From Toxonevra muliebris (taxonomy: Eukaryota; Arthropoda; Insecta; Diptera; Pallopteridae): a stretch of 64,000 nucleotides of DNA. Under the pieces are notes generated by a model that was not told the origin of the DNA, did no database searches, and worked only from the letters and a program-made list of their open reading frames with translations. The stretch lies in contig OY829327.1 in assembly GCA_963691655.1 (NCBI GenBank), positions 87,432,019 through 87,496,018 on the forward strand. The letters are read 5' to 3'. The translations under genes and the position numbers were made by a program. Positions 24,364 to 36,600 of the stretch are shown here, one piece after another; position 1 is the first letter of the stretch; each line of letters opens with the position of its first letter.

Positions 24364-25634
24364 TTGGGAGTATGAATGTATAAACTCGTAATTGTGACTA
24401 ACTTCATATCTATCATACACGCCATTTTTTTGACATTGACAGCTATTCTATCTCGAAGAGCGCCAAAAATACTATATGAATTGATCTGTCAAATAATTTT
24501 CATAATTATACAAAAGTGTTTTACTATAGCTGAAAATGTCGAATTTCGTGCCAACAAAACAACATTTGCGGGAAGTTCTAATTTGCTTCTTCCATTTAAA
24601 GAAAAATGTAACTGAAGCACATCGTTTACTCACTGAAGCTTATCCTGACTGTGCTATAAACTTTAGAATGTGTCAGGTGTGGTATGCCCGTTTCAAAAGT
24701 GGTGATTTTGATGTTGAAGACAGGGAACGTTCAGGCGGCCCGAAAAAATTCGAAGATGAAGAATTGAAGGCATTACTCAAAGAAGATTCATGTCAAACGC
24801 AATAAGAACAATTGCAGAATCTTTAGGAGTTGATCAATCAACCATTTCTAAACGATTAAAAGCATTGGGAATGATTCAAAAGCAAGGAAATTGGGTGCCG
24901 TACGAATTGAAGCCGAGAGACGTCGAACGACGATTTTTCACATGTGAATTGCTGTCGGTCAGACAGCAAAGAAAGGGTTTTCTGCATCGTATTGTGACTG
25001 GCGATGAAAAGTGGATACGTTACGATAACCCAAAGCGTAAAAAATCATAGGGACCGCCCGGACATGCATCAACATCAACGGCAACGCCAAACATCCATGG
25101 ATCCATGCTGTGTATTTGGTGGGATATGAAAGGTGTCGTGTATTATGAGCTGTTGAAACCGAATGAAACTATCACTGGCGACCGCTACAGACTACAATTG
25201 ATGCGTTTGAGCCGAGCATTAAAGGATAAGAGGCCAGAATATGAGAATAGACACGACGAAGTTATTCTTCAGCACGACAATGCTCGGCCGCATGTTGCAA
25301 GGCAAGTAAAAACATACTTGGAAACGCTGAAATGGGAAGTGCTACCCCACCCGCCGTATTCTCCAGACATTGCTCCTTCTGATTACCACTTGTTCCGATC
25401 GATGACACATGGCCTGGCTGAACATAACTCGAAGAACTCAAAAAATGGGTCGATTCGTGGATAGCCTCAAAAGATGAGGAGTTCTTTCGATGCGGTATCC
25501 GTTTGCTACCAGAAAGATGGGAAAAGGTTGTGGCTAACGATGGACAATACTTTAAGGAATAAATTTATAATCACTTTTTCACAATAAATATTCAAATTAC
25601 GAAAAAATACGAGTTTATATATTCATACTCCCAA
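24364..25634 (+). mobile_element. mariner element, copy 2 (1,271 bp)
   Basis: TA at 24362-24363 and 25635-25636. Ends TTGGGAGTATGAATGTATAA and ...TATTCATACTCCCAA are inverted over about 28 bp. Not inserted in another recognised element. Confidence 0.95.
24536..25562 (+). pseudogene. mariner transposase, copy 2
   Basis: The N-terminal part is open from MSNFVPTKQHLREVLI to EDSCQTQ, then TAA. The next part resumes in another frame (24790-25050) and ends at the TAG after RKKS, where copy 1 has Trp. The C-terminal part (25105-25464) carries HDNARPH and YSPDIAPSDYHLF with all acidic residues. A deletion near 25422 loses QHFRSFE and shifts frame. Intact motifs with shared stops suggest a recently moved but non-autonomous copy. 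Confidence 0.92.
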
Positions 25635-27419
25635 TAATAGTTTTCTATTGAGTTTGATTGCATTCGTACTATATATTGAAATAATATTTATTCATTGTTT
25701 CATTTTAAATGACAAAAACTACTGGATTGCATTTAAAACCTCTGAATTTCATAATATTTTTCTCTGAGTATTTAAGTAATTTAAATCAAATATGAATTAC
25801 GCTTTTAAGTTTAATCTACAATTTTTCTCTTCCTATTTTACTATTAGTGAAATGATTAACTGAAGCTAAAGGCTATCAATTAAACAAATTTATTCCACTA
25901 TTGCTGCATTGTATACTCGAAAATTGTAGGAATTGATATCACAACGTATTTGAGTTGCAAGCAAACAGAAAAGCTAATAAAATTTTCTAAAGCACCGAAA
26001 CGCGGAAAACGCATCTGCTTATTAACAATAACTTTCCTCGAAATGAATGGTCGCGCATTTTACCCAAAACAAAACGCACGCCCTCCAAAAAAAAAACCAT
26101 CACAACAAAATAAAACTCACCACAAAATTGGGTATAATCATTGGCAACATTAATGGCATGGTATAGTATAAAAAAAGCAAAATGAAATAAAAATATGCAA
26201 AGCAACAAACAGAAGCACAGCCACTCTGAAGGGAGCTACAGCAGGAAAGAAGGCAACAGCAACACCAGTGGCAGCACGGCACCAACAAACAACTAGCGAA
26301 ATTGTATTTGCGCCTTTATTGTTTTCAGGCAATTAAAATGAGTTAACTGTGTAATAATGTAACACATGTGTGAGTGCAAATACATACATAAGTAAACGCA
26401 TACATGTTTATGTATGTGTGTGTGTGTGTGTGAGTCTATAAAGTACAAGCAAAAAACTGAATAATAAAATATTGTAATTGCACCCAGGAGATATTCGTAG
26501 GTCAATTTAGTAATGTAGTCTTGCCTGTTTGCTTCCTTTGTATGTACTCGTATATACCACAAATTTCCTAAAAATAAAGACATAAATATAAATATGGAAC
26601 TGAATTATTATCACAACTGAGAGGAGTTTCATGCATGTTTGGCCAATAATAAACAACACAGTAGAACAAAATAAAATAAAACATTATAATGTTATGTTAT
26701 ATACAAATATGTATGTGCGCCAATATTCTCAAAGGAGCAAAGGCAGCAATAGTTTAGCTTTTATATAAAATAATAAACGCATATCGAATAAAGAAATACA
26801 CACACGCATTTACACTCATGCATATGTTAACGTATTATAGTAACAAATTTTCTAATGAATCTAAGTTAAGCTTTTGAAAATTTGCCATACAATTTCACAT
26901 TTGTATGTATTTTATTTGCTACTTCCGCATTTATTGTTGCCCGCAACATTGCACCGCCTGTAGATGCAGCAATTTTAAGTATCAAATGCATTGTTATTGG
27001 AATAAATATGTATGTTCATTTGTATGTATAATTTGGAACAGCATGCAGCAAATATAATAAACTTAATTTTTGGGCTCTCATATACTCAAAAATTAGTTTA
27101 GTAACGAGCTCATATTATTTTCAGTCTTTGTTTGGTATAATTGAGTGTAGTTGATAGTGTTTTTTTTTTTGTTTGAAGCCAAAATCTATAGTTATGTATT
27201 CAGCTGAGATTGAAAGAATCACCAACAAAATTTGCAATTTACTAAACGAATAAAAATAGGTGAAGTTTACAACAGTTTACTGTAAATAAAAAAGAAAATA
27301 GAATATATTATATATATATATTTTCAATGTTACAGAAAACAGACAGGAATAAAGCCCCTATAAATGCAGAATATTGTATTGATTGGGAAAGGAAGATAGG
27401 TTAATGGAAGAAGGAAAGA
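25635..27419. other. Non-coding spacer with GT microsatellite
   Basis: TG repeat at 26415-26432. The overlapping open frames at 25950-26583 are low-complexity or hydrophobic by composition and occur on both strands. A TA-rich run lies at 27306-27322. No gene supported. Confidence 0.45.
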
Positions 27420-28925
27420 GGGAGAATAGTCTGTGAACGTTTATTTTAAATTTAGAAAGGTCAAAGAAATATCTCTGTAATGCGTGGTGCATTGGAACAC
27501 CGTGTCCAAGTCGAATGCGTGAGTTCGCGTAGCTCTAGAGAATACACGAACTGGTGGCATCAAATAATGAAAATACCGGTAGAATCGAATCGCGCAGGTC
27601 ACAAATAGAGCTCCAAACCCTACTGTCACCCATTAGCTTTATCACTCAATATTGAGTACGGTCCAGGAGCTCCAGTTGGGTTCGTGAAACTTCTGCCCAT
27701 AGATTTGAATTATACTCCATTTTGGGATGAATATAAGTAGTGCAGATCATGAAAAGATCAGTCGGAGTGAAGTATTTCTTACACCGCTTTAGAAAGCTGA
27801 GGCACTTGGCTGCTTCTTTCGCCACGTCAAAAATGGGATTAAGTATTCCAAGGAACGTAACATTGGATCGACATGTCCAGAACATCAGGAGACACTAACT
27901 CCGCAATAACTAACCCACCCATAACACGGGGGTTTATAGGGAGTTGGGAAACCGGATTGTGAGATAATAGACAGCATTGGGTCTTACGCGCATTGACTTC
28001 AACTCTGTTCGTAAGACTCCACTCGGAGATTAATTAGAAATCATTATTGAGTGAGTCATTCATAGTATGCCTTTTTCTCTCAATCTCCAAAGAGTTAGGG
28101 CAGTTTATACACATATATAAATAACAAGTGGTACTGTCATCCACAAACGAGTTATTAGTCAAGGACAGAAGATCATTGAAGAAGAGAAGGAAAGGGTCGG
28201 GAAGAGGACTGAACCCTGCGGCACTCCAGCGCTAATGACACGAGCCTACAAAGTACCATCTATTACAACGCGGTTAGAGCGGTCGTAATCCATCGAGTTA
28301 AATTATTACCGATCCCATGCGCAATCAGTTTTGACACCAATGCGTGATGCCACACTCGGTGAAATGCCTTGGAAATATCCAGAGCAACCGCTTTGCTTTG
28401 GTGAGGACCACCATAAGATCGCCCGTTGAACAATTTCAACGGAAACCGTATTGGCGATCATTAAGCAATTCGTTTTGCTCTAGATATTTAGCCAAGTGAA
28501 TGATAATTACGCTTTTTATTGCCTTAATTAGCGTTGAACATATTGCGATGGGGCAGAAATTCGCACTGTCTGTAGTCTTGCCCTTTTTAGCAATGGATTT
28601 GATGCTAGTGATAGCATATGAAATGTTGAAAAAATTGCGTAGTGATCACACCAGCGTTCACGCACGTACCCTCAATGGAATGCCATCGAGTCCCAAACTT
28701 TTTTAACTACACGTGTTCGAAAGTATATCTCAGGCATAGCACAAGATACAGGATCGATAATGGGTCGTAGTTGATGGCTAACTGGCAGGGAAGAATTCCC
28801 TGTGAAGATTTTAGCTAACAGGTTCGCTTTATAAACCGAGCTAGTGACGAATCGATCACCTGTAAAAAGAGTTGGAAGCGACGTAGACGTTTGGTTCTTT
28901 ACCCTATTTGTGGCAAGTGTAATGC
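27420..28925 (-). pseudogene. Jockey-like LINE reverse transcriptase remnant
   Basis: Reading leftward across several frames, blocks appear in the correct order for an insect non-LTR reverse transcriptase: TGDRFVTSSVYKANLLAKIF near 28850, an RT palm block VALDISKAFHRVWHHALVSK near 28370 (motif A), ISAGVPQGSV near 28220, FVDDST near 28150 (the catalytic xADD-type box, with Val for Ala), then KCLSFLKRCKKYFTPTDL, YIHPKMEYNSNLWAEVSR and LLDRTQY (27885 to 27646), and a C-terminal FYRYFHYLMPPVRVF and THYRDISLTF block (27629 to 27441). At least five frameshifts and many stops are present. The order and wording match dipteran proteins commonly labelled 'mobile element jockey'. The N-terminal ORF and endonuclease are missing, so it is 5'-truncated. 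Both ends are approximate. Confidence 0.85.
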
Positions 28926-29223
28926 CTTTACCACAATAAATTTCAATTAATCAATGACGACTATGACCGCACGTAGCACCAATGAAAAGGATGGAAAAAG
29001 AAAGTAGAAAAATAATTAGAAATCAACAGCAACGCAAGTTTAACGAGATGTGTGGCTGCAGTTGTTATATTTTATGTATTATAAGTATATATGTATGTTA
29101 GGTGCGAAAAGTTATTAATATAATTTTGAATTATTATTTTTGTTTGTTTGGCTATTTTGTGATTGTTTTTATTTTCACTGACGGCGGTGTTTCTCAGGAA
29201 GCAGTGCGGTTACAACATTTAAA

Positions 29224-30100
29224 ACACAGTCCAACAAATTAAGACTTTTTGGTTGCAACAGTATAGCCACCCTATAATACTGCAAGGGTATGTTGTATAG
29301 ACCATTTTTGTAAACCAAACTTATAATCCAGCACGCCTCAGATTTTTGATGTGTAAACATTTTAGCTCACGGTATGGGCAAAATTTCAAATGTGTAAAAT
29401 GTAAGAATAACTGTATCGTAAGATGTAAGATAACTGTAACGTCCAGTTCCCCTCTCGTTCACACTAGTGCGCGGCATGACTGTGCTACTCTAAACAACAA
29501 AGAGAAGAAGAGAGGGAGAAATTAAACTACGAGCAGAGTTTGTTTGTTGATGTTTCGATCAATTCACTCACACATATATGTACATACGAATACAAAATGT
29601 GTGGCAGAATTATTTGTTGGTGTTACGTGTGGAGATCGACTATACCATACAAGCAGAGAAGTCGCCGCAGCAAACTCAGGCGTTTGATAGGTTTTGCATT
29701 CGGTTAGTTAGATTGCATTAAAATTAAATATTTTCTGAAATATAAAAACAATACAAAATGATAAGTAATAAGGAATCTAAGTTTCAATAAATGTATAAAC
29801 AAAATGTAAAGATAATGATAGTAAACCACGGCATTATAAAAATTTTGCTTTGTGCATTAAAATTAAGAAAGCAGACTTTTTATCTAAATAGCAAATATGT
29901 TAAACAGAAAAAATCAAACTTATTTATTATAAAATCCCTTATTTACTTCAATAAAAATACATTGTTTCTTATTTTTATTAAATGCAGTTAAGGCAAATCT
30001 TGCTGGATTATAAGTTTGGTTTACAAAAATGGTCTATACAACATACTCTTGCAGGATTATAGGGTGGGTATTCTGTTGCAAAAATGCTGTTGGACTATGT
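29224..30100. mobile_element. Long-TIR fold-back element, ACACAGT family, copy B (877 bp)
   Basis: The left end ACACAGTCCAACAAATTAAG and the right end (reverse strand ACATAGTCCAACAGCATTT) begin inverted arms of about 110 bp. Both pass through TTGCAACAG, GGTATGTTGTATAGACC or its close equivalent, and AACTTATAATCCAGCA. The same arm sequences delimit the element at 39143-41280. The centre (29430-29700) is GC-richer and unrelated to the other copy. No target duplication could be fixed and no coding region is seen. Superfamily unknown. Confidence 0.78.
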
Positions 30101-30204
30101 AATTAATTAATAATTAAACGGTTAAAACTAATACAGATATTAAAGAGCTATGGGGATGAACGTCCGCCCCCCAAGCGATTCACATCGCAACCATTTTTTA
30201 TAAA

Positions 30205-31140
30205 TCATAAATTTTTTATTTTTATTTATTTAGAAAAATTATATTAGTACATAAGATAAACATCTTTTCGTACAATAGTCAAATTAAATAAAGAGTAATT
30301 AATTGAATTACACTTAACTCTATTTCATGATAAACTTATAACTAAACATAGAATGATATGAAGTACTTAAGTATTTGGCTTTTTATTTTTTTTTTACTTT
30401 TTTTATCTATTGTCTTTAACGGCTGGAGTAATATTGAAAAATTGAATGCTTAAAATTGCTTCTGTTGGTTATGTGATGCAAGTAATTAGGCAGTGAGTTC
30501 CACTGCCTAATGGTGTTAGTGAAAAAAAGCCTTGACGAATATAAATATTTGAATTTGTGAATAATTAAACAACTTATACTTTTAGACTGGCTAAATTGTA
30601 ACTTAACAAACAGATATTTTGCAGTCTCAGTCACCATAAGCTTGTGCAAATAAATGCAGTTTCTAGCTTCAAGATATTCCATTAAATTGCAACCTAATAA
30701 TTGTTTTCTCCAGGCTGATATGTGGTTGAATTTTTTAAGGCCGTAAACATAACGAGTAGCATTATTAGGAAAAACTTCTAGCTTATACATTGACCGAGAG
30801 TCCAACTTGCAATACACGAGTTCAGCATAGGTAATTATAGGAATTACTAGTGTATTACTAGTGTCAACAGGTAAATAATCAGCAGTCATTCTAAGATTAC
30901 GTAAGATTAAGAAAACCTTTTTTACAACACTATTTTATATGATCAACACAACTCAAAGACGAATTTATGTGGATTCCAAGATTAACAATTTTACTAACAT
31001 AATCTAAAACAGACACACCAACATATAAAGGCGGGTAAACGATACTAAGTAACGGCCTTTTAGAAATCGGTAAAACAAAGGATTTGCTTCTAAACAAAGT
31101 AAACAAACAACGGCTTGGAAATATGACTGCAAAAAGGTTA
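30205..31140 (-). pseudogene. 5'-truncated CR1/Jockey-like LINE, 3' end
   Basis: The open frame 30416-30889 (157 codons) is a LINE C-terminal domain: VIPIITYAELVYCKLDSR, NNATRYVYGLKKFNHIS and TIRQWNSLPNYL correspond to the blocks at 2110-2530 in the first LINE. Upstream sequence to about 31140 continues the protein in other frames (KSFVLPISKRPLLSIVYPP, then VSKIVNLGIHINSSLS). The 3' end is an AAATA-rich tail at about 30205-30235, the tail type seen at 2735-2755. Same or sister family as the element at 1165-2755; only the last third survives. Confidence 0.82.
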
Positions 31141-32353
31141 GTGTTTTTTTTTAATTTAAAAAAAAAACAAATATCTATACCCAGTTTTATTGAATTTGGA
31201 GAGTGAGGTAAGGAAATTTAACTGAAAAGACAGACAAAAATAATAAATTAAAATCTTAACACTTGCTTAGAACTAAACAAACACATACATAAATAAACTG
31301 TGGAAGTGTATGCATGCAAAAAACGACAACGAAAAACAACGCTATTGCACAGCAAAGGAAAAAAGACATTTCAACTCCATAATACTGAGGGATCAGCATT
31401 TTTGCCACAGAAAAGATCATGATTAATAGCTTTTTAATATATACATATACATACATACGCACATACATAAGCATAAACGCTATAGTTAAAATAAATCGCA
31501 GCCAAAAGAAAAATTATGCGAAAAATGGCAAAAAAAAAAGTAAAGATTTTTCCAACAATGAAACCTTAACGTCGATACGAACGACAACGATGGCGACAAA
31601 GAAAGTAAGTACAAGTAAGTAAAAATTAACAAAATGGAAAATAAAAAATGCTCCAAATCTCGTGTGGTTAATTTTTTTTTCAAAAGCATGAATGAAGCAG
31701 TCTATGACAAGCTTCGTTGTAGTGAAAAGTTTTATTTTTGAAGCATATCAAGCGCAGAAAAAAGAAGACAGCTAGCTTAAAAATAAAAGAAAGCAACTCA
31801 TGAATCTTGTATACAATTTCTGTTAAACTTTAAACACTTCATTATGCCGCATATCAACACCTCACGGTGACAATTATTTGCACGTCGCTGTAAATGTAAG
31901 CTCTACTTATAGAATGGTGATTAGTTCGGTAGATAGGTGGTTATAGCAGTAGCATCAGCAACCATTCCAATTCAGTTCACTAGTAGAAATGCCCATGTTT
32001 TCAACGTCGGTGATGGCGACTATGGTTTAAAAAACACTCCTAAGAACTTTTGTCTACAAGTCAGATATTATATCCTAGCAGAAATGAAAGTTATATACGA
32101 TAGAATAAATCTTTAACCAAACCTCAAGGAGCAACAATTTCTGGACTTAATTTTTCTTTATAAGGGAATGGAATTAAAAGAGCATTCTTATGGAAACGAA
32201 CATAAATCTTTTTTCATTCCTTTTTGCATTGCACTGTGAAATCGAAAAAAAAGCACTTTTCTTTTGCAGTAACCATTTATTTCCTCGAATATGAGTATTT
32301 CAAAAGAGAATCCTTTGCTTCCGCTATGATATCGCCGTGCAACAATTAATATA
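31141..32353. other. AT-rich spacer
   Basis: Short motif-free open frames only. Poly-A/T runs at 31147-31167 and 31670-31680. Confidence 0.45.
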
Positions 32354-33615
32354 TTGGGAGTATAAATGTATAAACTCGTATTTTTTTCGTAATTTGGACA
32401 TTTATTGTGAAAAATTATAAATTTATTCTTTAAAGTATTGTCCATCGTTAGCCACAACCTTTTCCCATCTTTCTGGTAGCATACGGATTCCGCGTCGAAA
32501 GAACTCCACATCTTTTGAGGCTATCCACGAATCCCCCCCTTTTTTTGAGTTCTTCGAAAGAACGGAAGTGCTGTTCAGCCAGGCCATGTGCCATCGATCG
32601 GAACAAGTGGTAATCAGAAGGAGCAATGTCTGGAGAATACGGCGGGTGGGGTAGCACTTCCCATTTCAACGTTTCCAAGTATGTTTTTACTTGCCTTGCA
32701 ACATGCGGCCGAGCATTGTCGTGCTGAAGAATAACTTCGTCGTGTCTATTCTCATATTCTGGCCTCTTATCCTTTAATGCTCGGCTCAAACGCATCAATT
32801 GTAGTCGGTAGCGGTCGCCAGTGATCGTTTCATTCGGTTTCAACAGCTCATAATACACGACACCTTTCATATCCCACCAAATACACAGCATGAGCTTGGA
32901 TCCATGGATGTTCGGCTTTGCCGTTGATGTTGATGCATGTCCGGGCGGTCCCTATGATTTTTTACGCTTTGGGTTATCGTAACGTATCCACTTTTCATCG
33001 CCAGTCACAATACGATGCAGAAAACTCTTTCTTTCCTGTCTGAACGACAGCAGTTCACATGTGAAAAATCGTCGTTCGACGTCTCTCGGCTTCAATTCGT
33101 ACGGCACCCGATTTCCTTGCTTTTGAATCATTTCCAATGCTTTTAATCGTTTAGAAATGGTTGATTGATCAACTCCTAAAGATTCTGCAATTGTTCTTAT
33201 TGCGTTTGACATGAATCTTCGTCGAGTAATGCCTTCATTTCTTCATCTTCGAACTTTTTCGGGCCGCCTGAACGTTCCCTGTCTTCAACATCAAAATCAC
33301 ACCTGACACATTCTAACGTCTATAGCACAGTCAGGATAAGCTTCAGTGAGTAAACGATGTGCTTCAGTTGCGTTTTTCTTTAAATGGAAGAAGCAAATTA
33401 AAACTTCCCGCAAATGTTGTTTTGTTGGCACGAAATTCGACATTTTCAGCTATAGTAACACACTTTTGTAAAATTATGAAAATTAGTTGACAGATCAATT
33501 CTTATAGTATTTTTGGCGCTCTTCGAGATAGAATAGCTGTCAATGTCAAAAAAATGGCGTGTATGATAGATATGAAGTTAGTCACAATTACGAGTTTATA
33601 CATTCATACTCCCAA
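32354..33615 (-). mobile_element. mariner element, copy 3 (1,262 bp)
   Basis: TA at 32352-32353 and 33616-33617. Ends TTGGGAGTATAAATGTATAA and ...CATTCATACTCCCAA. Same family as copies 1, 2 and 4. Confidence 0.95.
32423..33443 (-). pseudogene. mariner transposase, copy 3
   Basis: Start codon at 33443. A deletion in the first DNA-binding part removes the VWYARFKSG region near 33298. The middle part (33212 to 32952) is open and ends at the same TAG after RKKS as copies 2 and 4. The C-terminal part (32891 to 32448) keeps HDNARPH and YSPDIAPSDYHLF. A frameshift near 32537, in a run of seven Cs on the plus strand, displaces the last 35 residues. The three catalytic Asp codons are all present, but the reading frame is broken at least four times. 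Confidence 0.92.
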
Positions 33616-36600
33616 TATTTTGGAGTGTATAAAATGACGAATTAATAATTTCTTTTCGTTTTTACTGTTGGGATGATATACTCTTTAACTTGATATTCGT
33701 GTTTAAATTTTTGTATTTTTCTATATGTGTGTGAATGTATTTAATTTAAATATGCAAATATTTGCTTCCCTTGTCTTGTGAGACCATGTCATTTTCTTCG
33801 TCAATAAGCGCGGTTGGGGTAAAACTTTGCTAATGTTGCTATTGATGGTTTTGCACTTGTGTTCTTGTATTAAAAAAAAATGTTAATACAAGCTTCTAGA
33901 GCTGAAAACAACTAAAACAAAATATGAAAGTTTATCGCTATCTTGACGTCTCTAGGTGAAATGTTGGTTCAGCTAAAACAACTAATAGTAGACAGAATAA
34001 TTAAGAATTTGTCTGTCATTATTCTAAACTCCAGATTAAAGAAAAAAAATTTGATTAAAAAAATCAAAAAATATGCCAACGATTTTTGAACTTTGGAAAT
34101 TTTAAACCAAAAATCTAAATTTTTCACTCTTTTCTTTCCCAAATTGTACCTACTTTAATTTTAAATTTGTTATAAAAATCTTTTCAGCTCGAACTTCCAC
34201 TCTATAAAATCTTTGAAAATTGTAGAATATTTTTGTGTATTCTCCTACCATCATATTTTCTCATATTAAAAGTTCTTGTTTTTGACATTCAATAGCATCT
34301 CCCTTACACTTTTGCTGAAAATATTTTAAATTTTCCGGTATAGCTTTTCATAATTAATTAATGAACTTATTAAAAAGTTTTCCTCACACATACGAGCTAA
34401 ATATCGTCGCTCAAAGTATGAAAAATTTCTGTCGAGAATAGCAAAAATTATACATAGTTACTATAAAAATAAGTTAAATTTTCTTTGATGCATTTAAATT
34501 TTTTAATATTAAATTATTCTATAATATATAAATTACAAATAATAACAAACTTATGGCCCTTTGAAAAATACTTGCTAAAAATAATTGGAAACTTCAGAGT
34601 CTTTCAGAGAACAGTGGGCAACGACCGCAAAAAATTGATGCTCTCTACTAAAATTTTATAACCTATGCGCTTATTTCCTAGTTTTTGGTCTCATATTTTT
34701 CTTCAAATTTCTAGATTTTCACTCTCTTAAGAGATCCTTTGTGCCTAACTTGGATTAAAACCAAACCCGTAAAAGACGATAAAAAATATTTATTGGAAAT
34801 TTAATTTACATAGAATATAAGTTGTCGTCCCACCAGACAATAACATTTTCCTGAAATAAAACTCTATTACTTATGTATGTCTGCAATATTGTATCAACTT
34901 AAATCATATGCAATAAAAATTTCCATTCACTGATAACTTTCATCGCTAACAATTTGTGTAACATGCGCTAAAACTTTAATACCTAAAAAAATTTTAAATA
35001 ATATTTTTAATGCCACTAGTAAAAAAAAAAAAAAAAAATATAACATAAAAAAAATCTGCATTGTATTCTGGCAGATGTTTTTCTGACACTGAGAATAATA
35101 GCGATCAGAATTTTCCGATTTATTTATACTTATTTAAGCTAGCGACAAAAAATTTAAAAATTTTTGATTGTGCGTGTGTACATTTATACCTAAGCATGGA
35201 ATATGTGCAATAACAACAACGGAAAAATTCTAAAAATGTCATAAAAAATTTAACAATACAACAAAATCAACTAAAATAAAACTGTATTCACGAGTAGTAT
35301 ATTTTAACAACAACAAGAGCAACAAATATTTGAAAAATAAAAATGTGAAACAAATATGAAAATTGTATTGCCAACACAAATACAAATAAACAAGCAAACA
35401 ACAACAGTGGCATAGCTATGCACTCGAGTATTCTGTAGATAGGGTAGCAATAACAACGGTAAATGATAACGACAACAACAAGAAATTACATTGTTAGCAT
35501 AAAGCGCATATGTATTTGTGTATGACTGTATATGTGTGTGTACTTAGCATATTGCATAAATTTATACTTGAAATTATTTGTTTTGAAACGTTGCCACATT
35601 TTTTTGTTTTTTTTTGTTTTTTTATTTTGATATTTTTTGAGTTGCCAGTAAATTAGAAATTCTTGATATTTCAAATTTTTTATAGGAAAAAATCGTTTGA
35701 TTTTCGAGCACACAAAATTTGCAAAAAAAATATGAAATACGACATTTCCACGCCGGTCAAGATCACCTAAATACATAATCAATTGCAGATCTCTTTACAG
35801 CTTAACCTTTTCTATCACATCTGGCTTCCAATTTTCACTAACATAACTTTTCTCTATTTGATTGTGCCGCGCGCCATTGCCGCTTAAGTTCTTTAAAAAA
35901 ATATTCAAATCGTTCATTCATCGAATAATATAAAAAATCTCCTATGCTCAACGTTCACTAGATGCGCAATTTTATCAAGTAAATATTGAATGAATGAACT
36001 CAATATTGGAATTCTACACCTCTAACTTCAATAAAAATACTCTGATTTTTTTTCGCGGAGCTATAGGCAAACGAAATTGGTGAAAAGAAAATAAAAAAGG
36101 AGCACGAAAAAAGGTTGAAGCTTCAATGTAAACGTAAAGCGCATTTGGTTAAAACGCTATTGGTGTTGCCTGCCGCTGCCTACCTTGCAGTCCACTACTA
36201 TTGGATGCAGTGAATTGTATGTTACTGAGTGCCTAACTGAAAAGAGCTTCCAAATGTTTTTTTAGTTTATTTTCCAGTGCTACTCTCTTGGTGTCTGTAT
36301 CTATATATTCATGTGACTATGTATCTGTGCAAATGTGCGCAACGCGGATTTATTGAAAAATTCTCAACAACACTGAAAAGGTGTGTGAGTAATTTCAATT
36401 TGAATGAAGTTTTGTTACTACGCTGCCATTGCAATTTCTGTTGCTACTGTAAGTTGCCAGTGAAATAAATTGCACTTGCTATGGGTATTTGATTTTCGTG
36501 CTTCTAGTTTAATTTTTTTATTTTTTATTTTTTATTAAAGTTTTAAATTCAATTTTTCAATGTTTGCTATGGTATACCAAAATCATTTATTACTACTGCG

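Noticed and set aside
26150..26583. Hydrophobic reverse-strand open frames near a GT repeat
   Set aside because: Several overlapping frames in repetitive T/G-rich sequence, with His-Thr repeats from the CA microsatellite.
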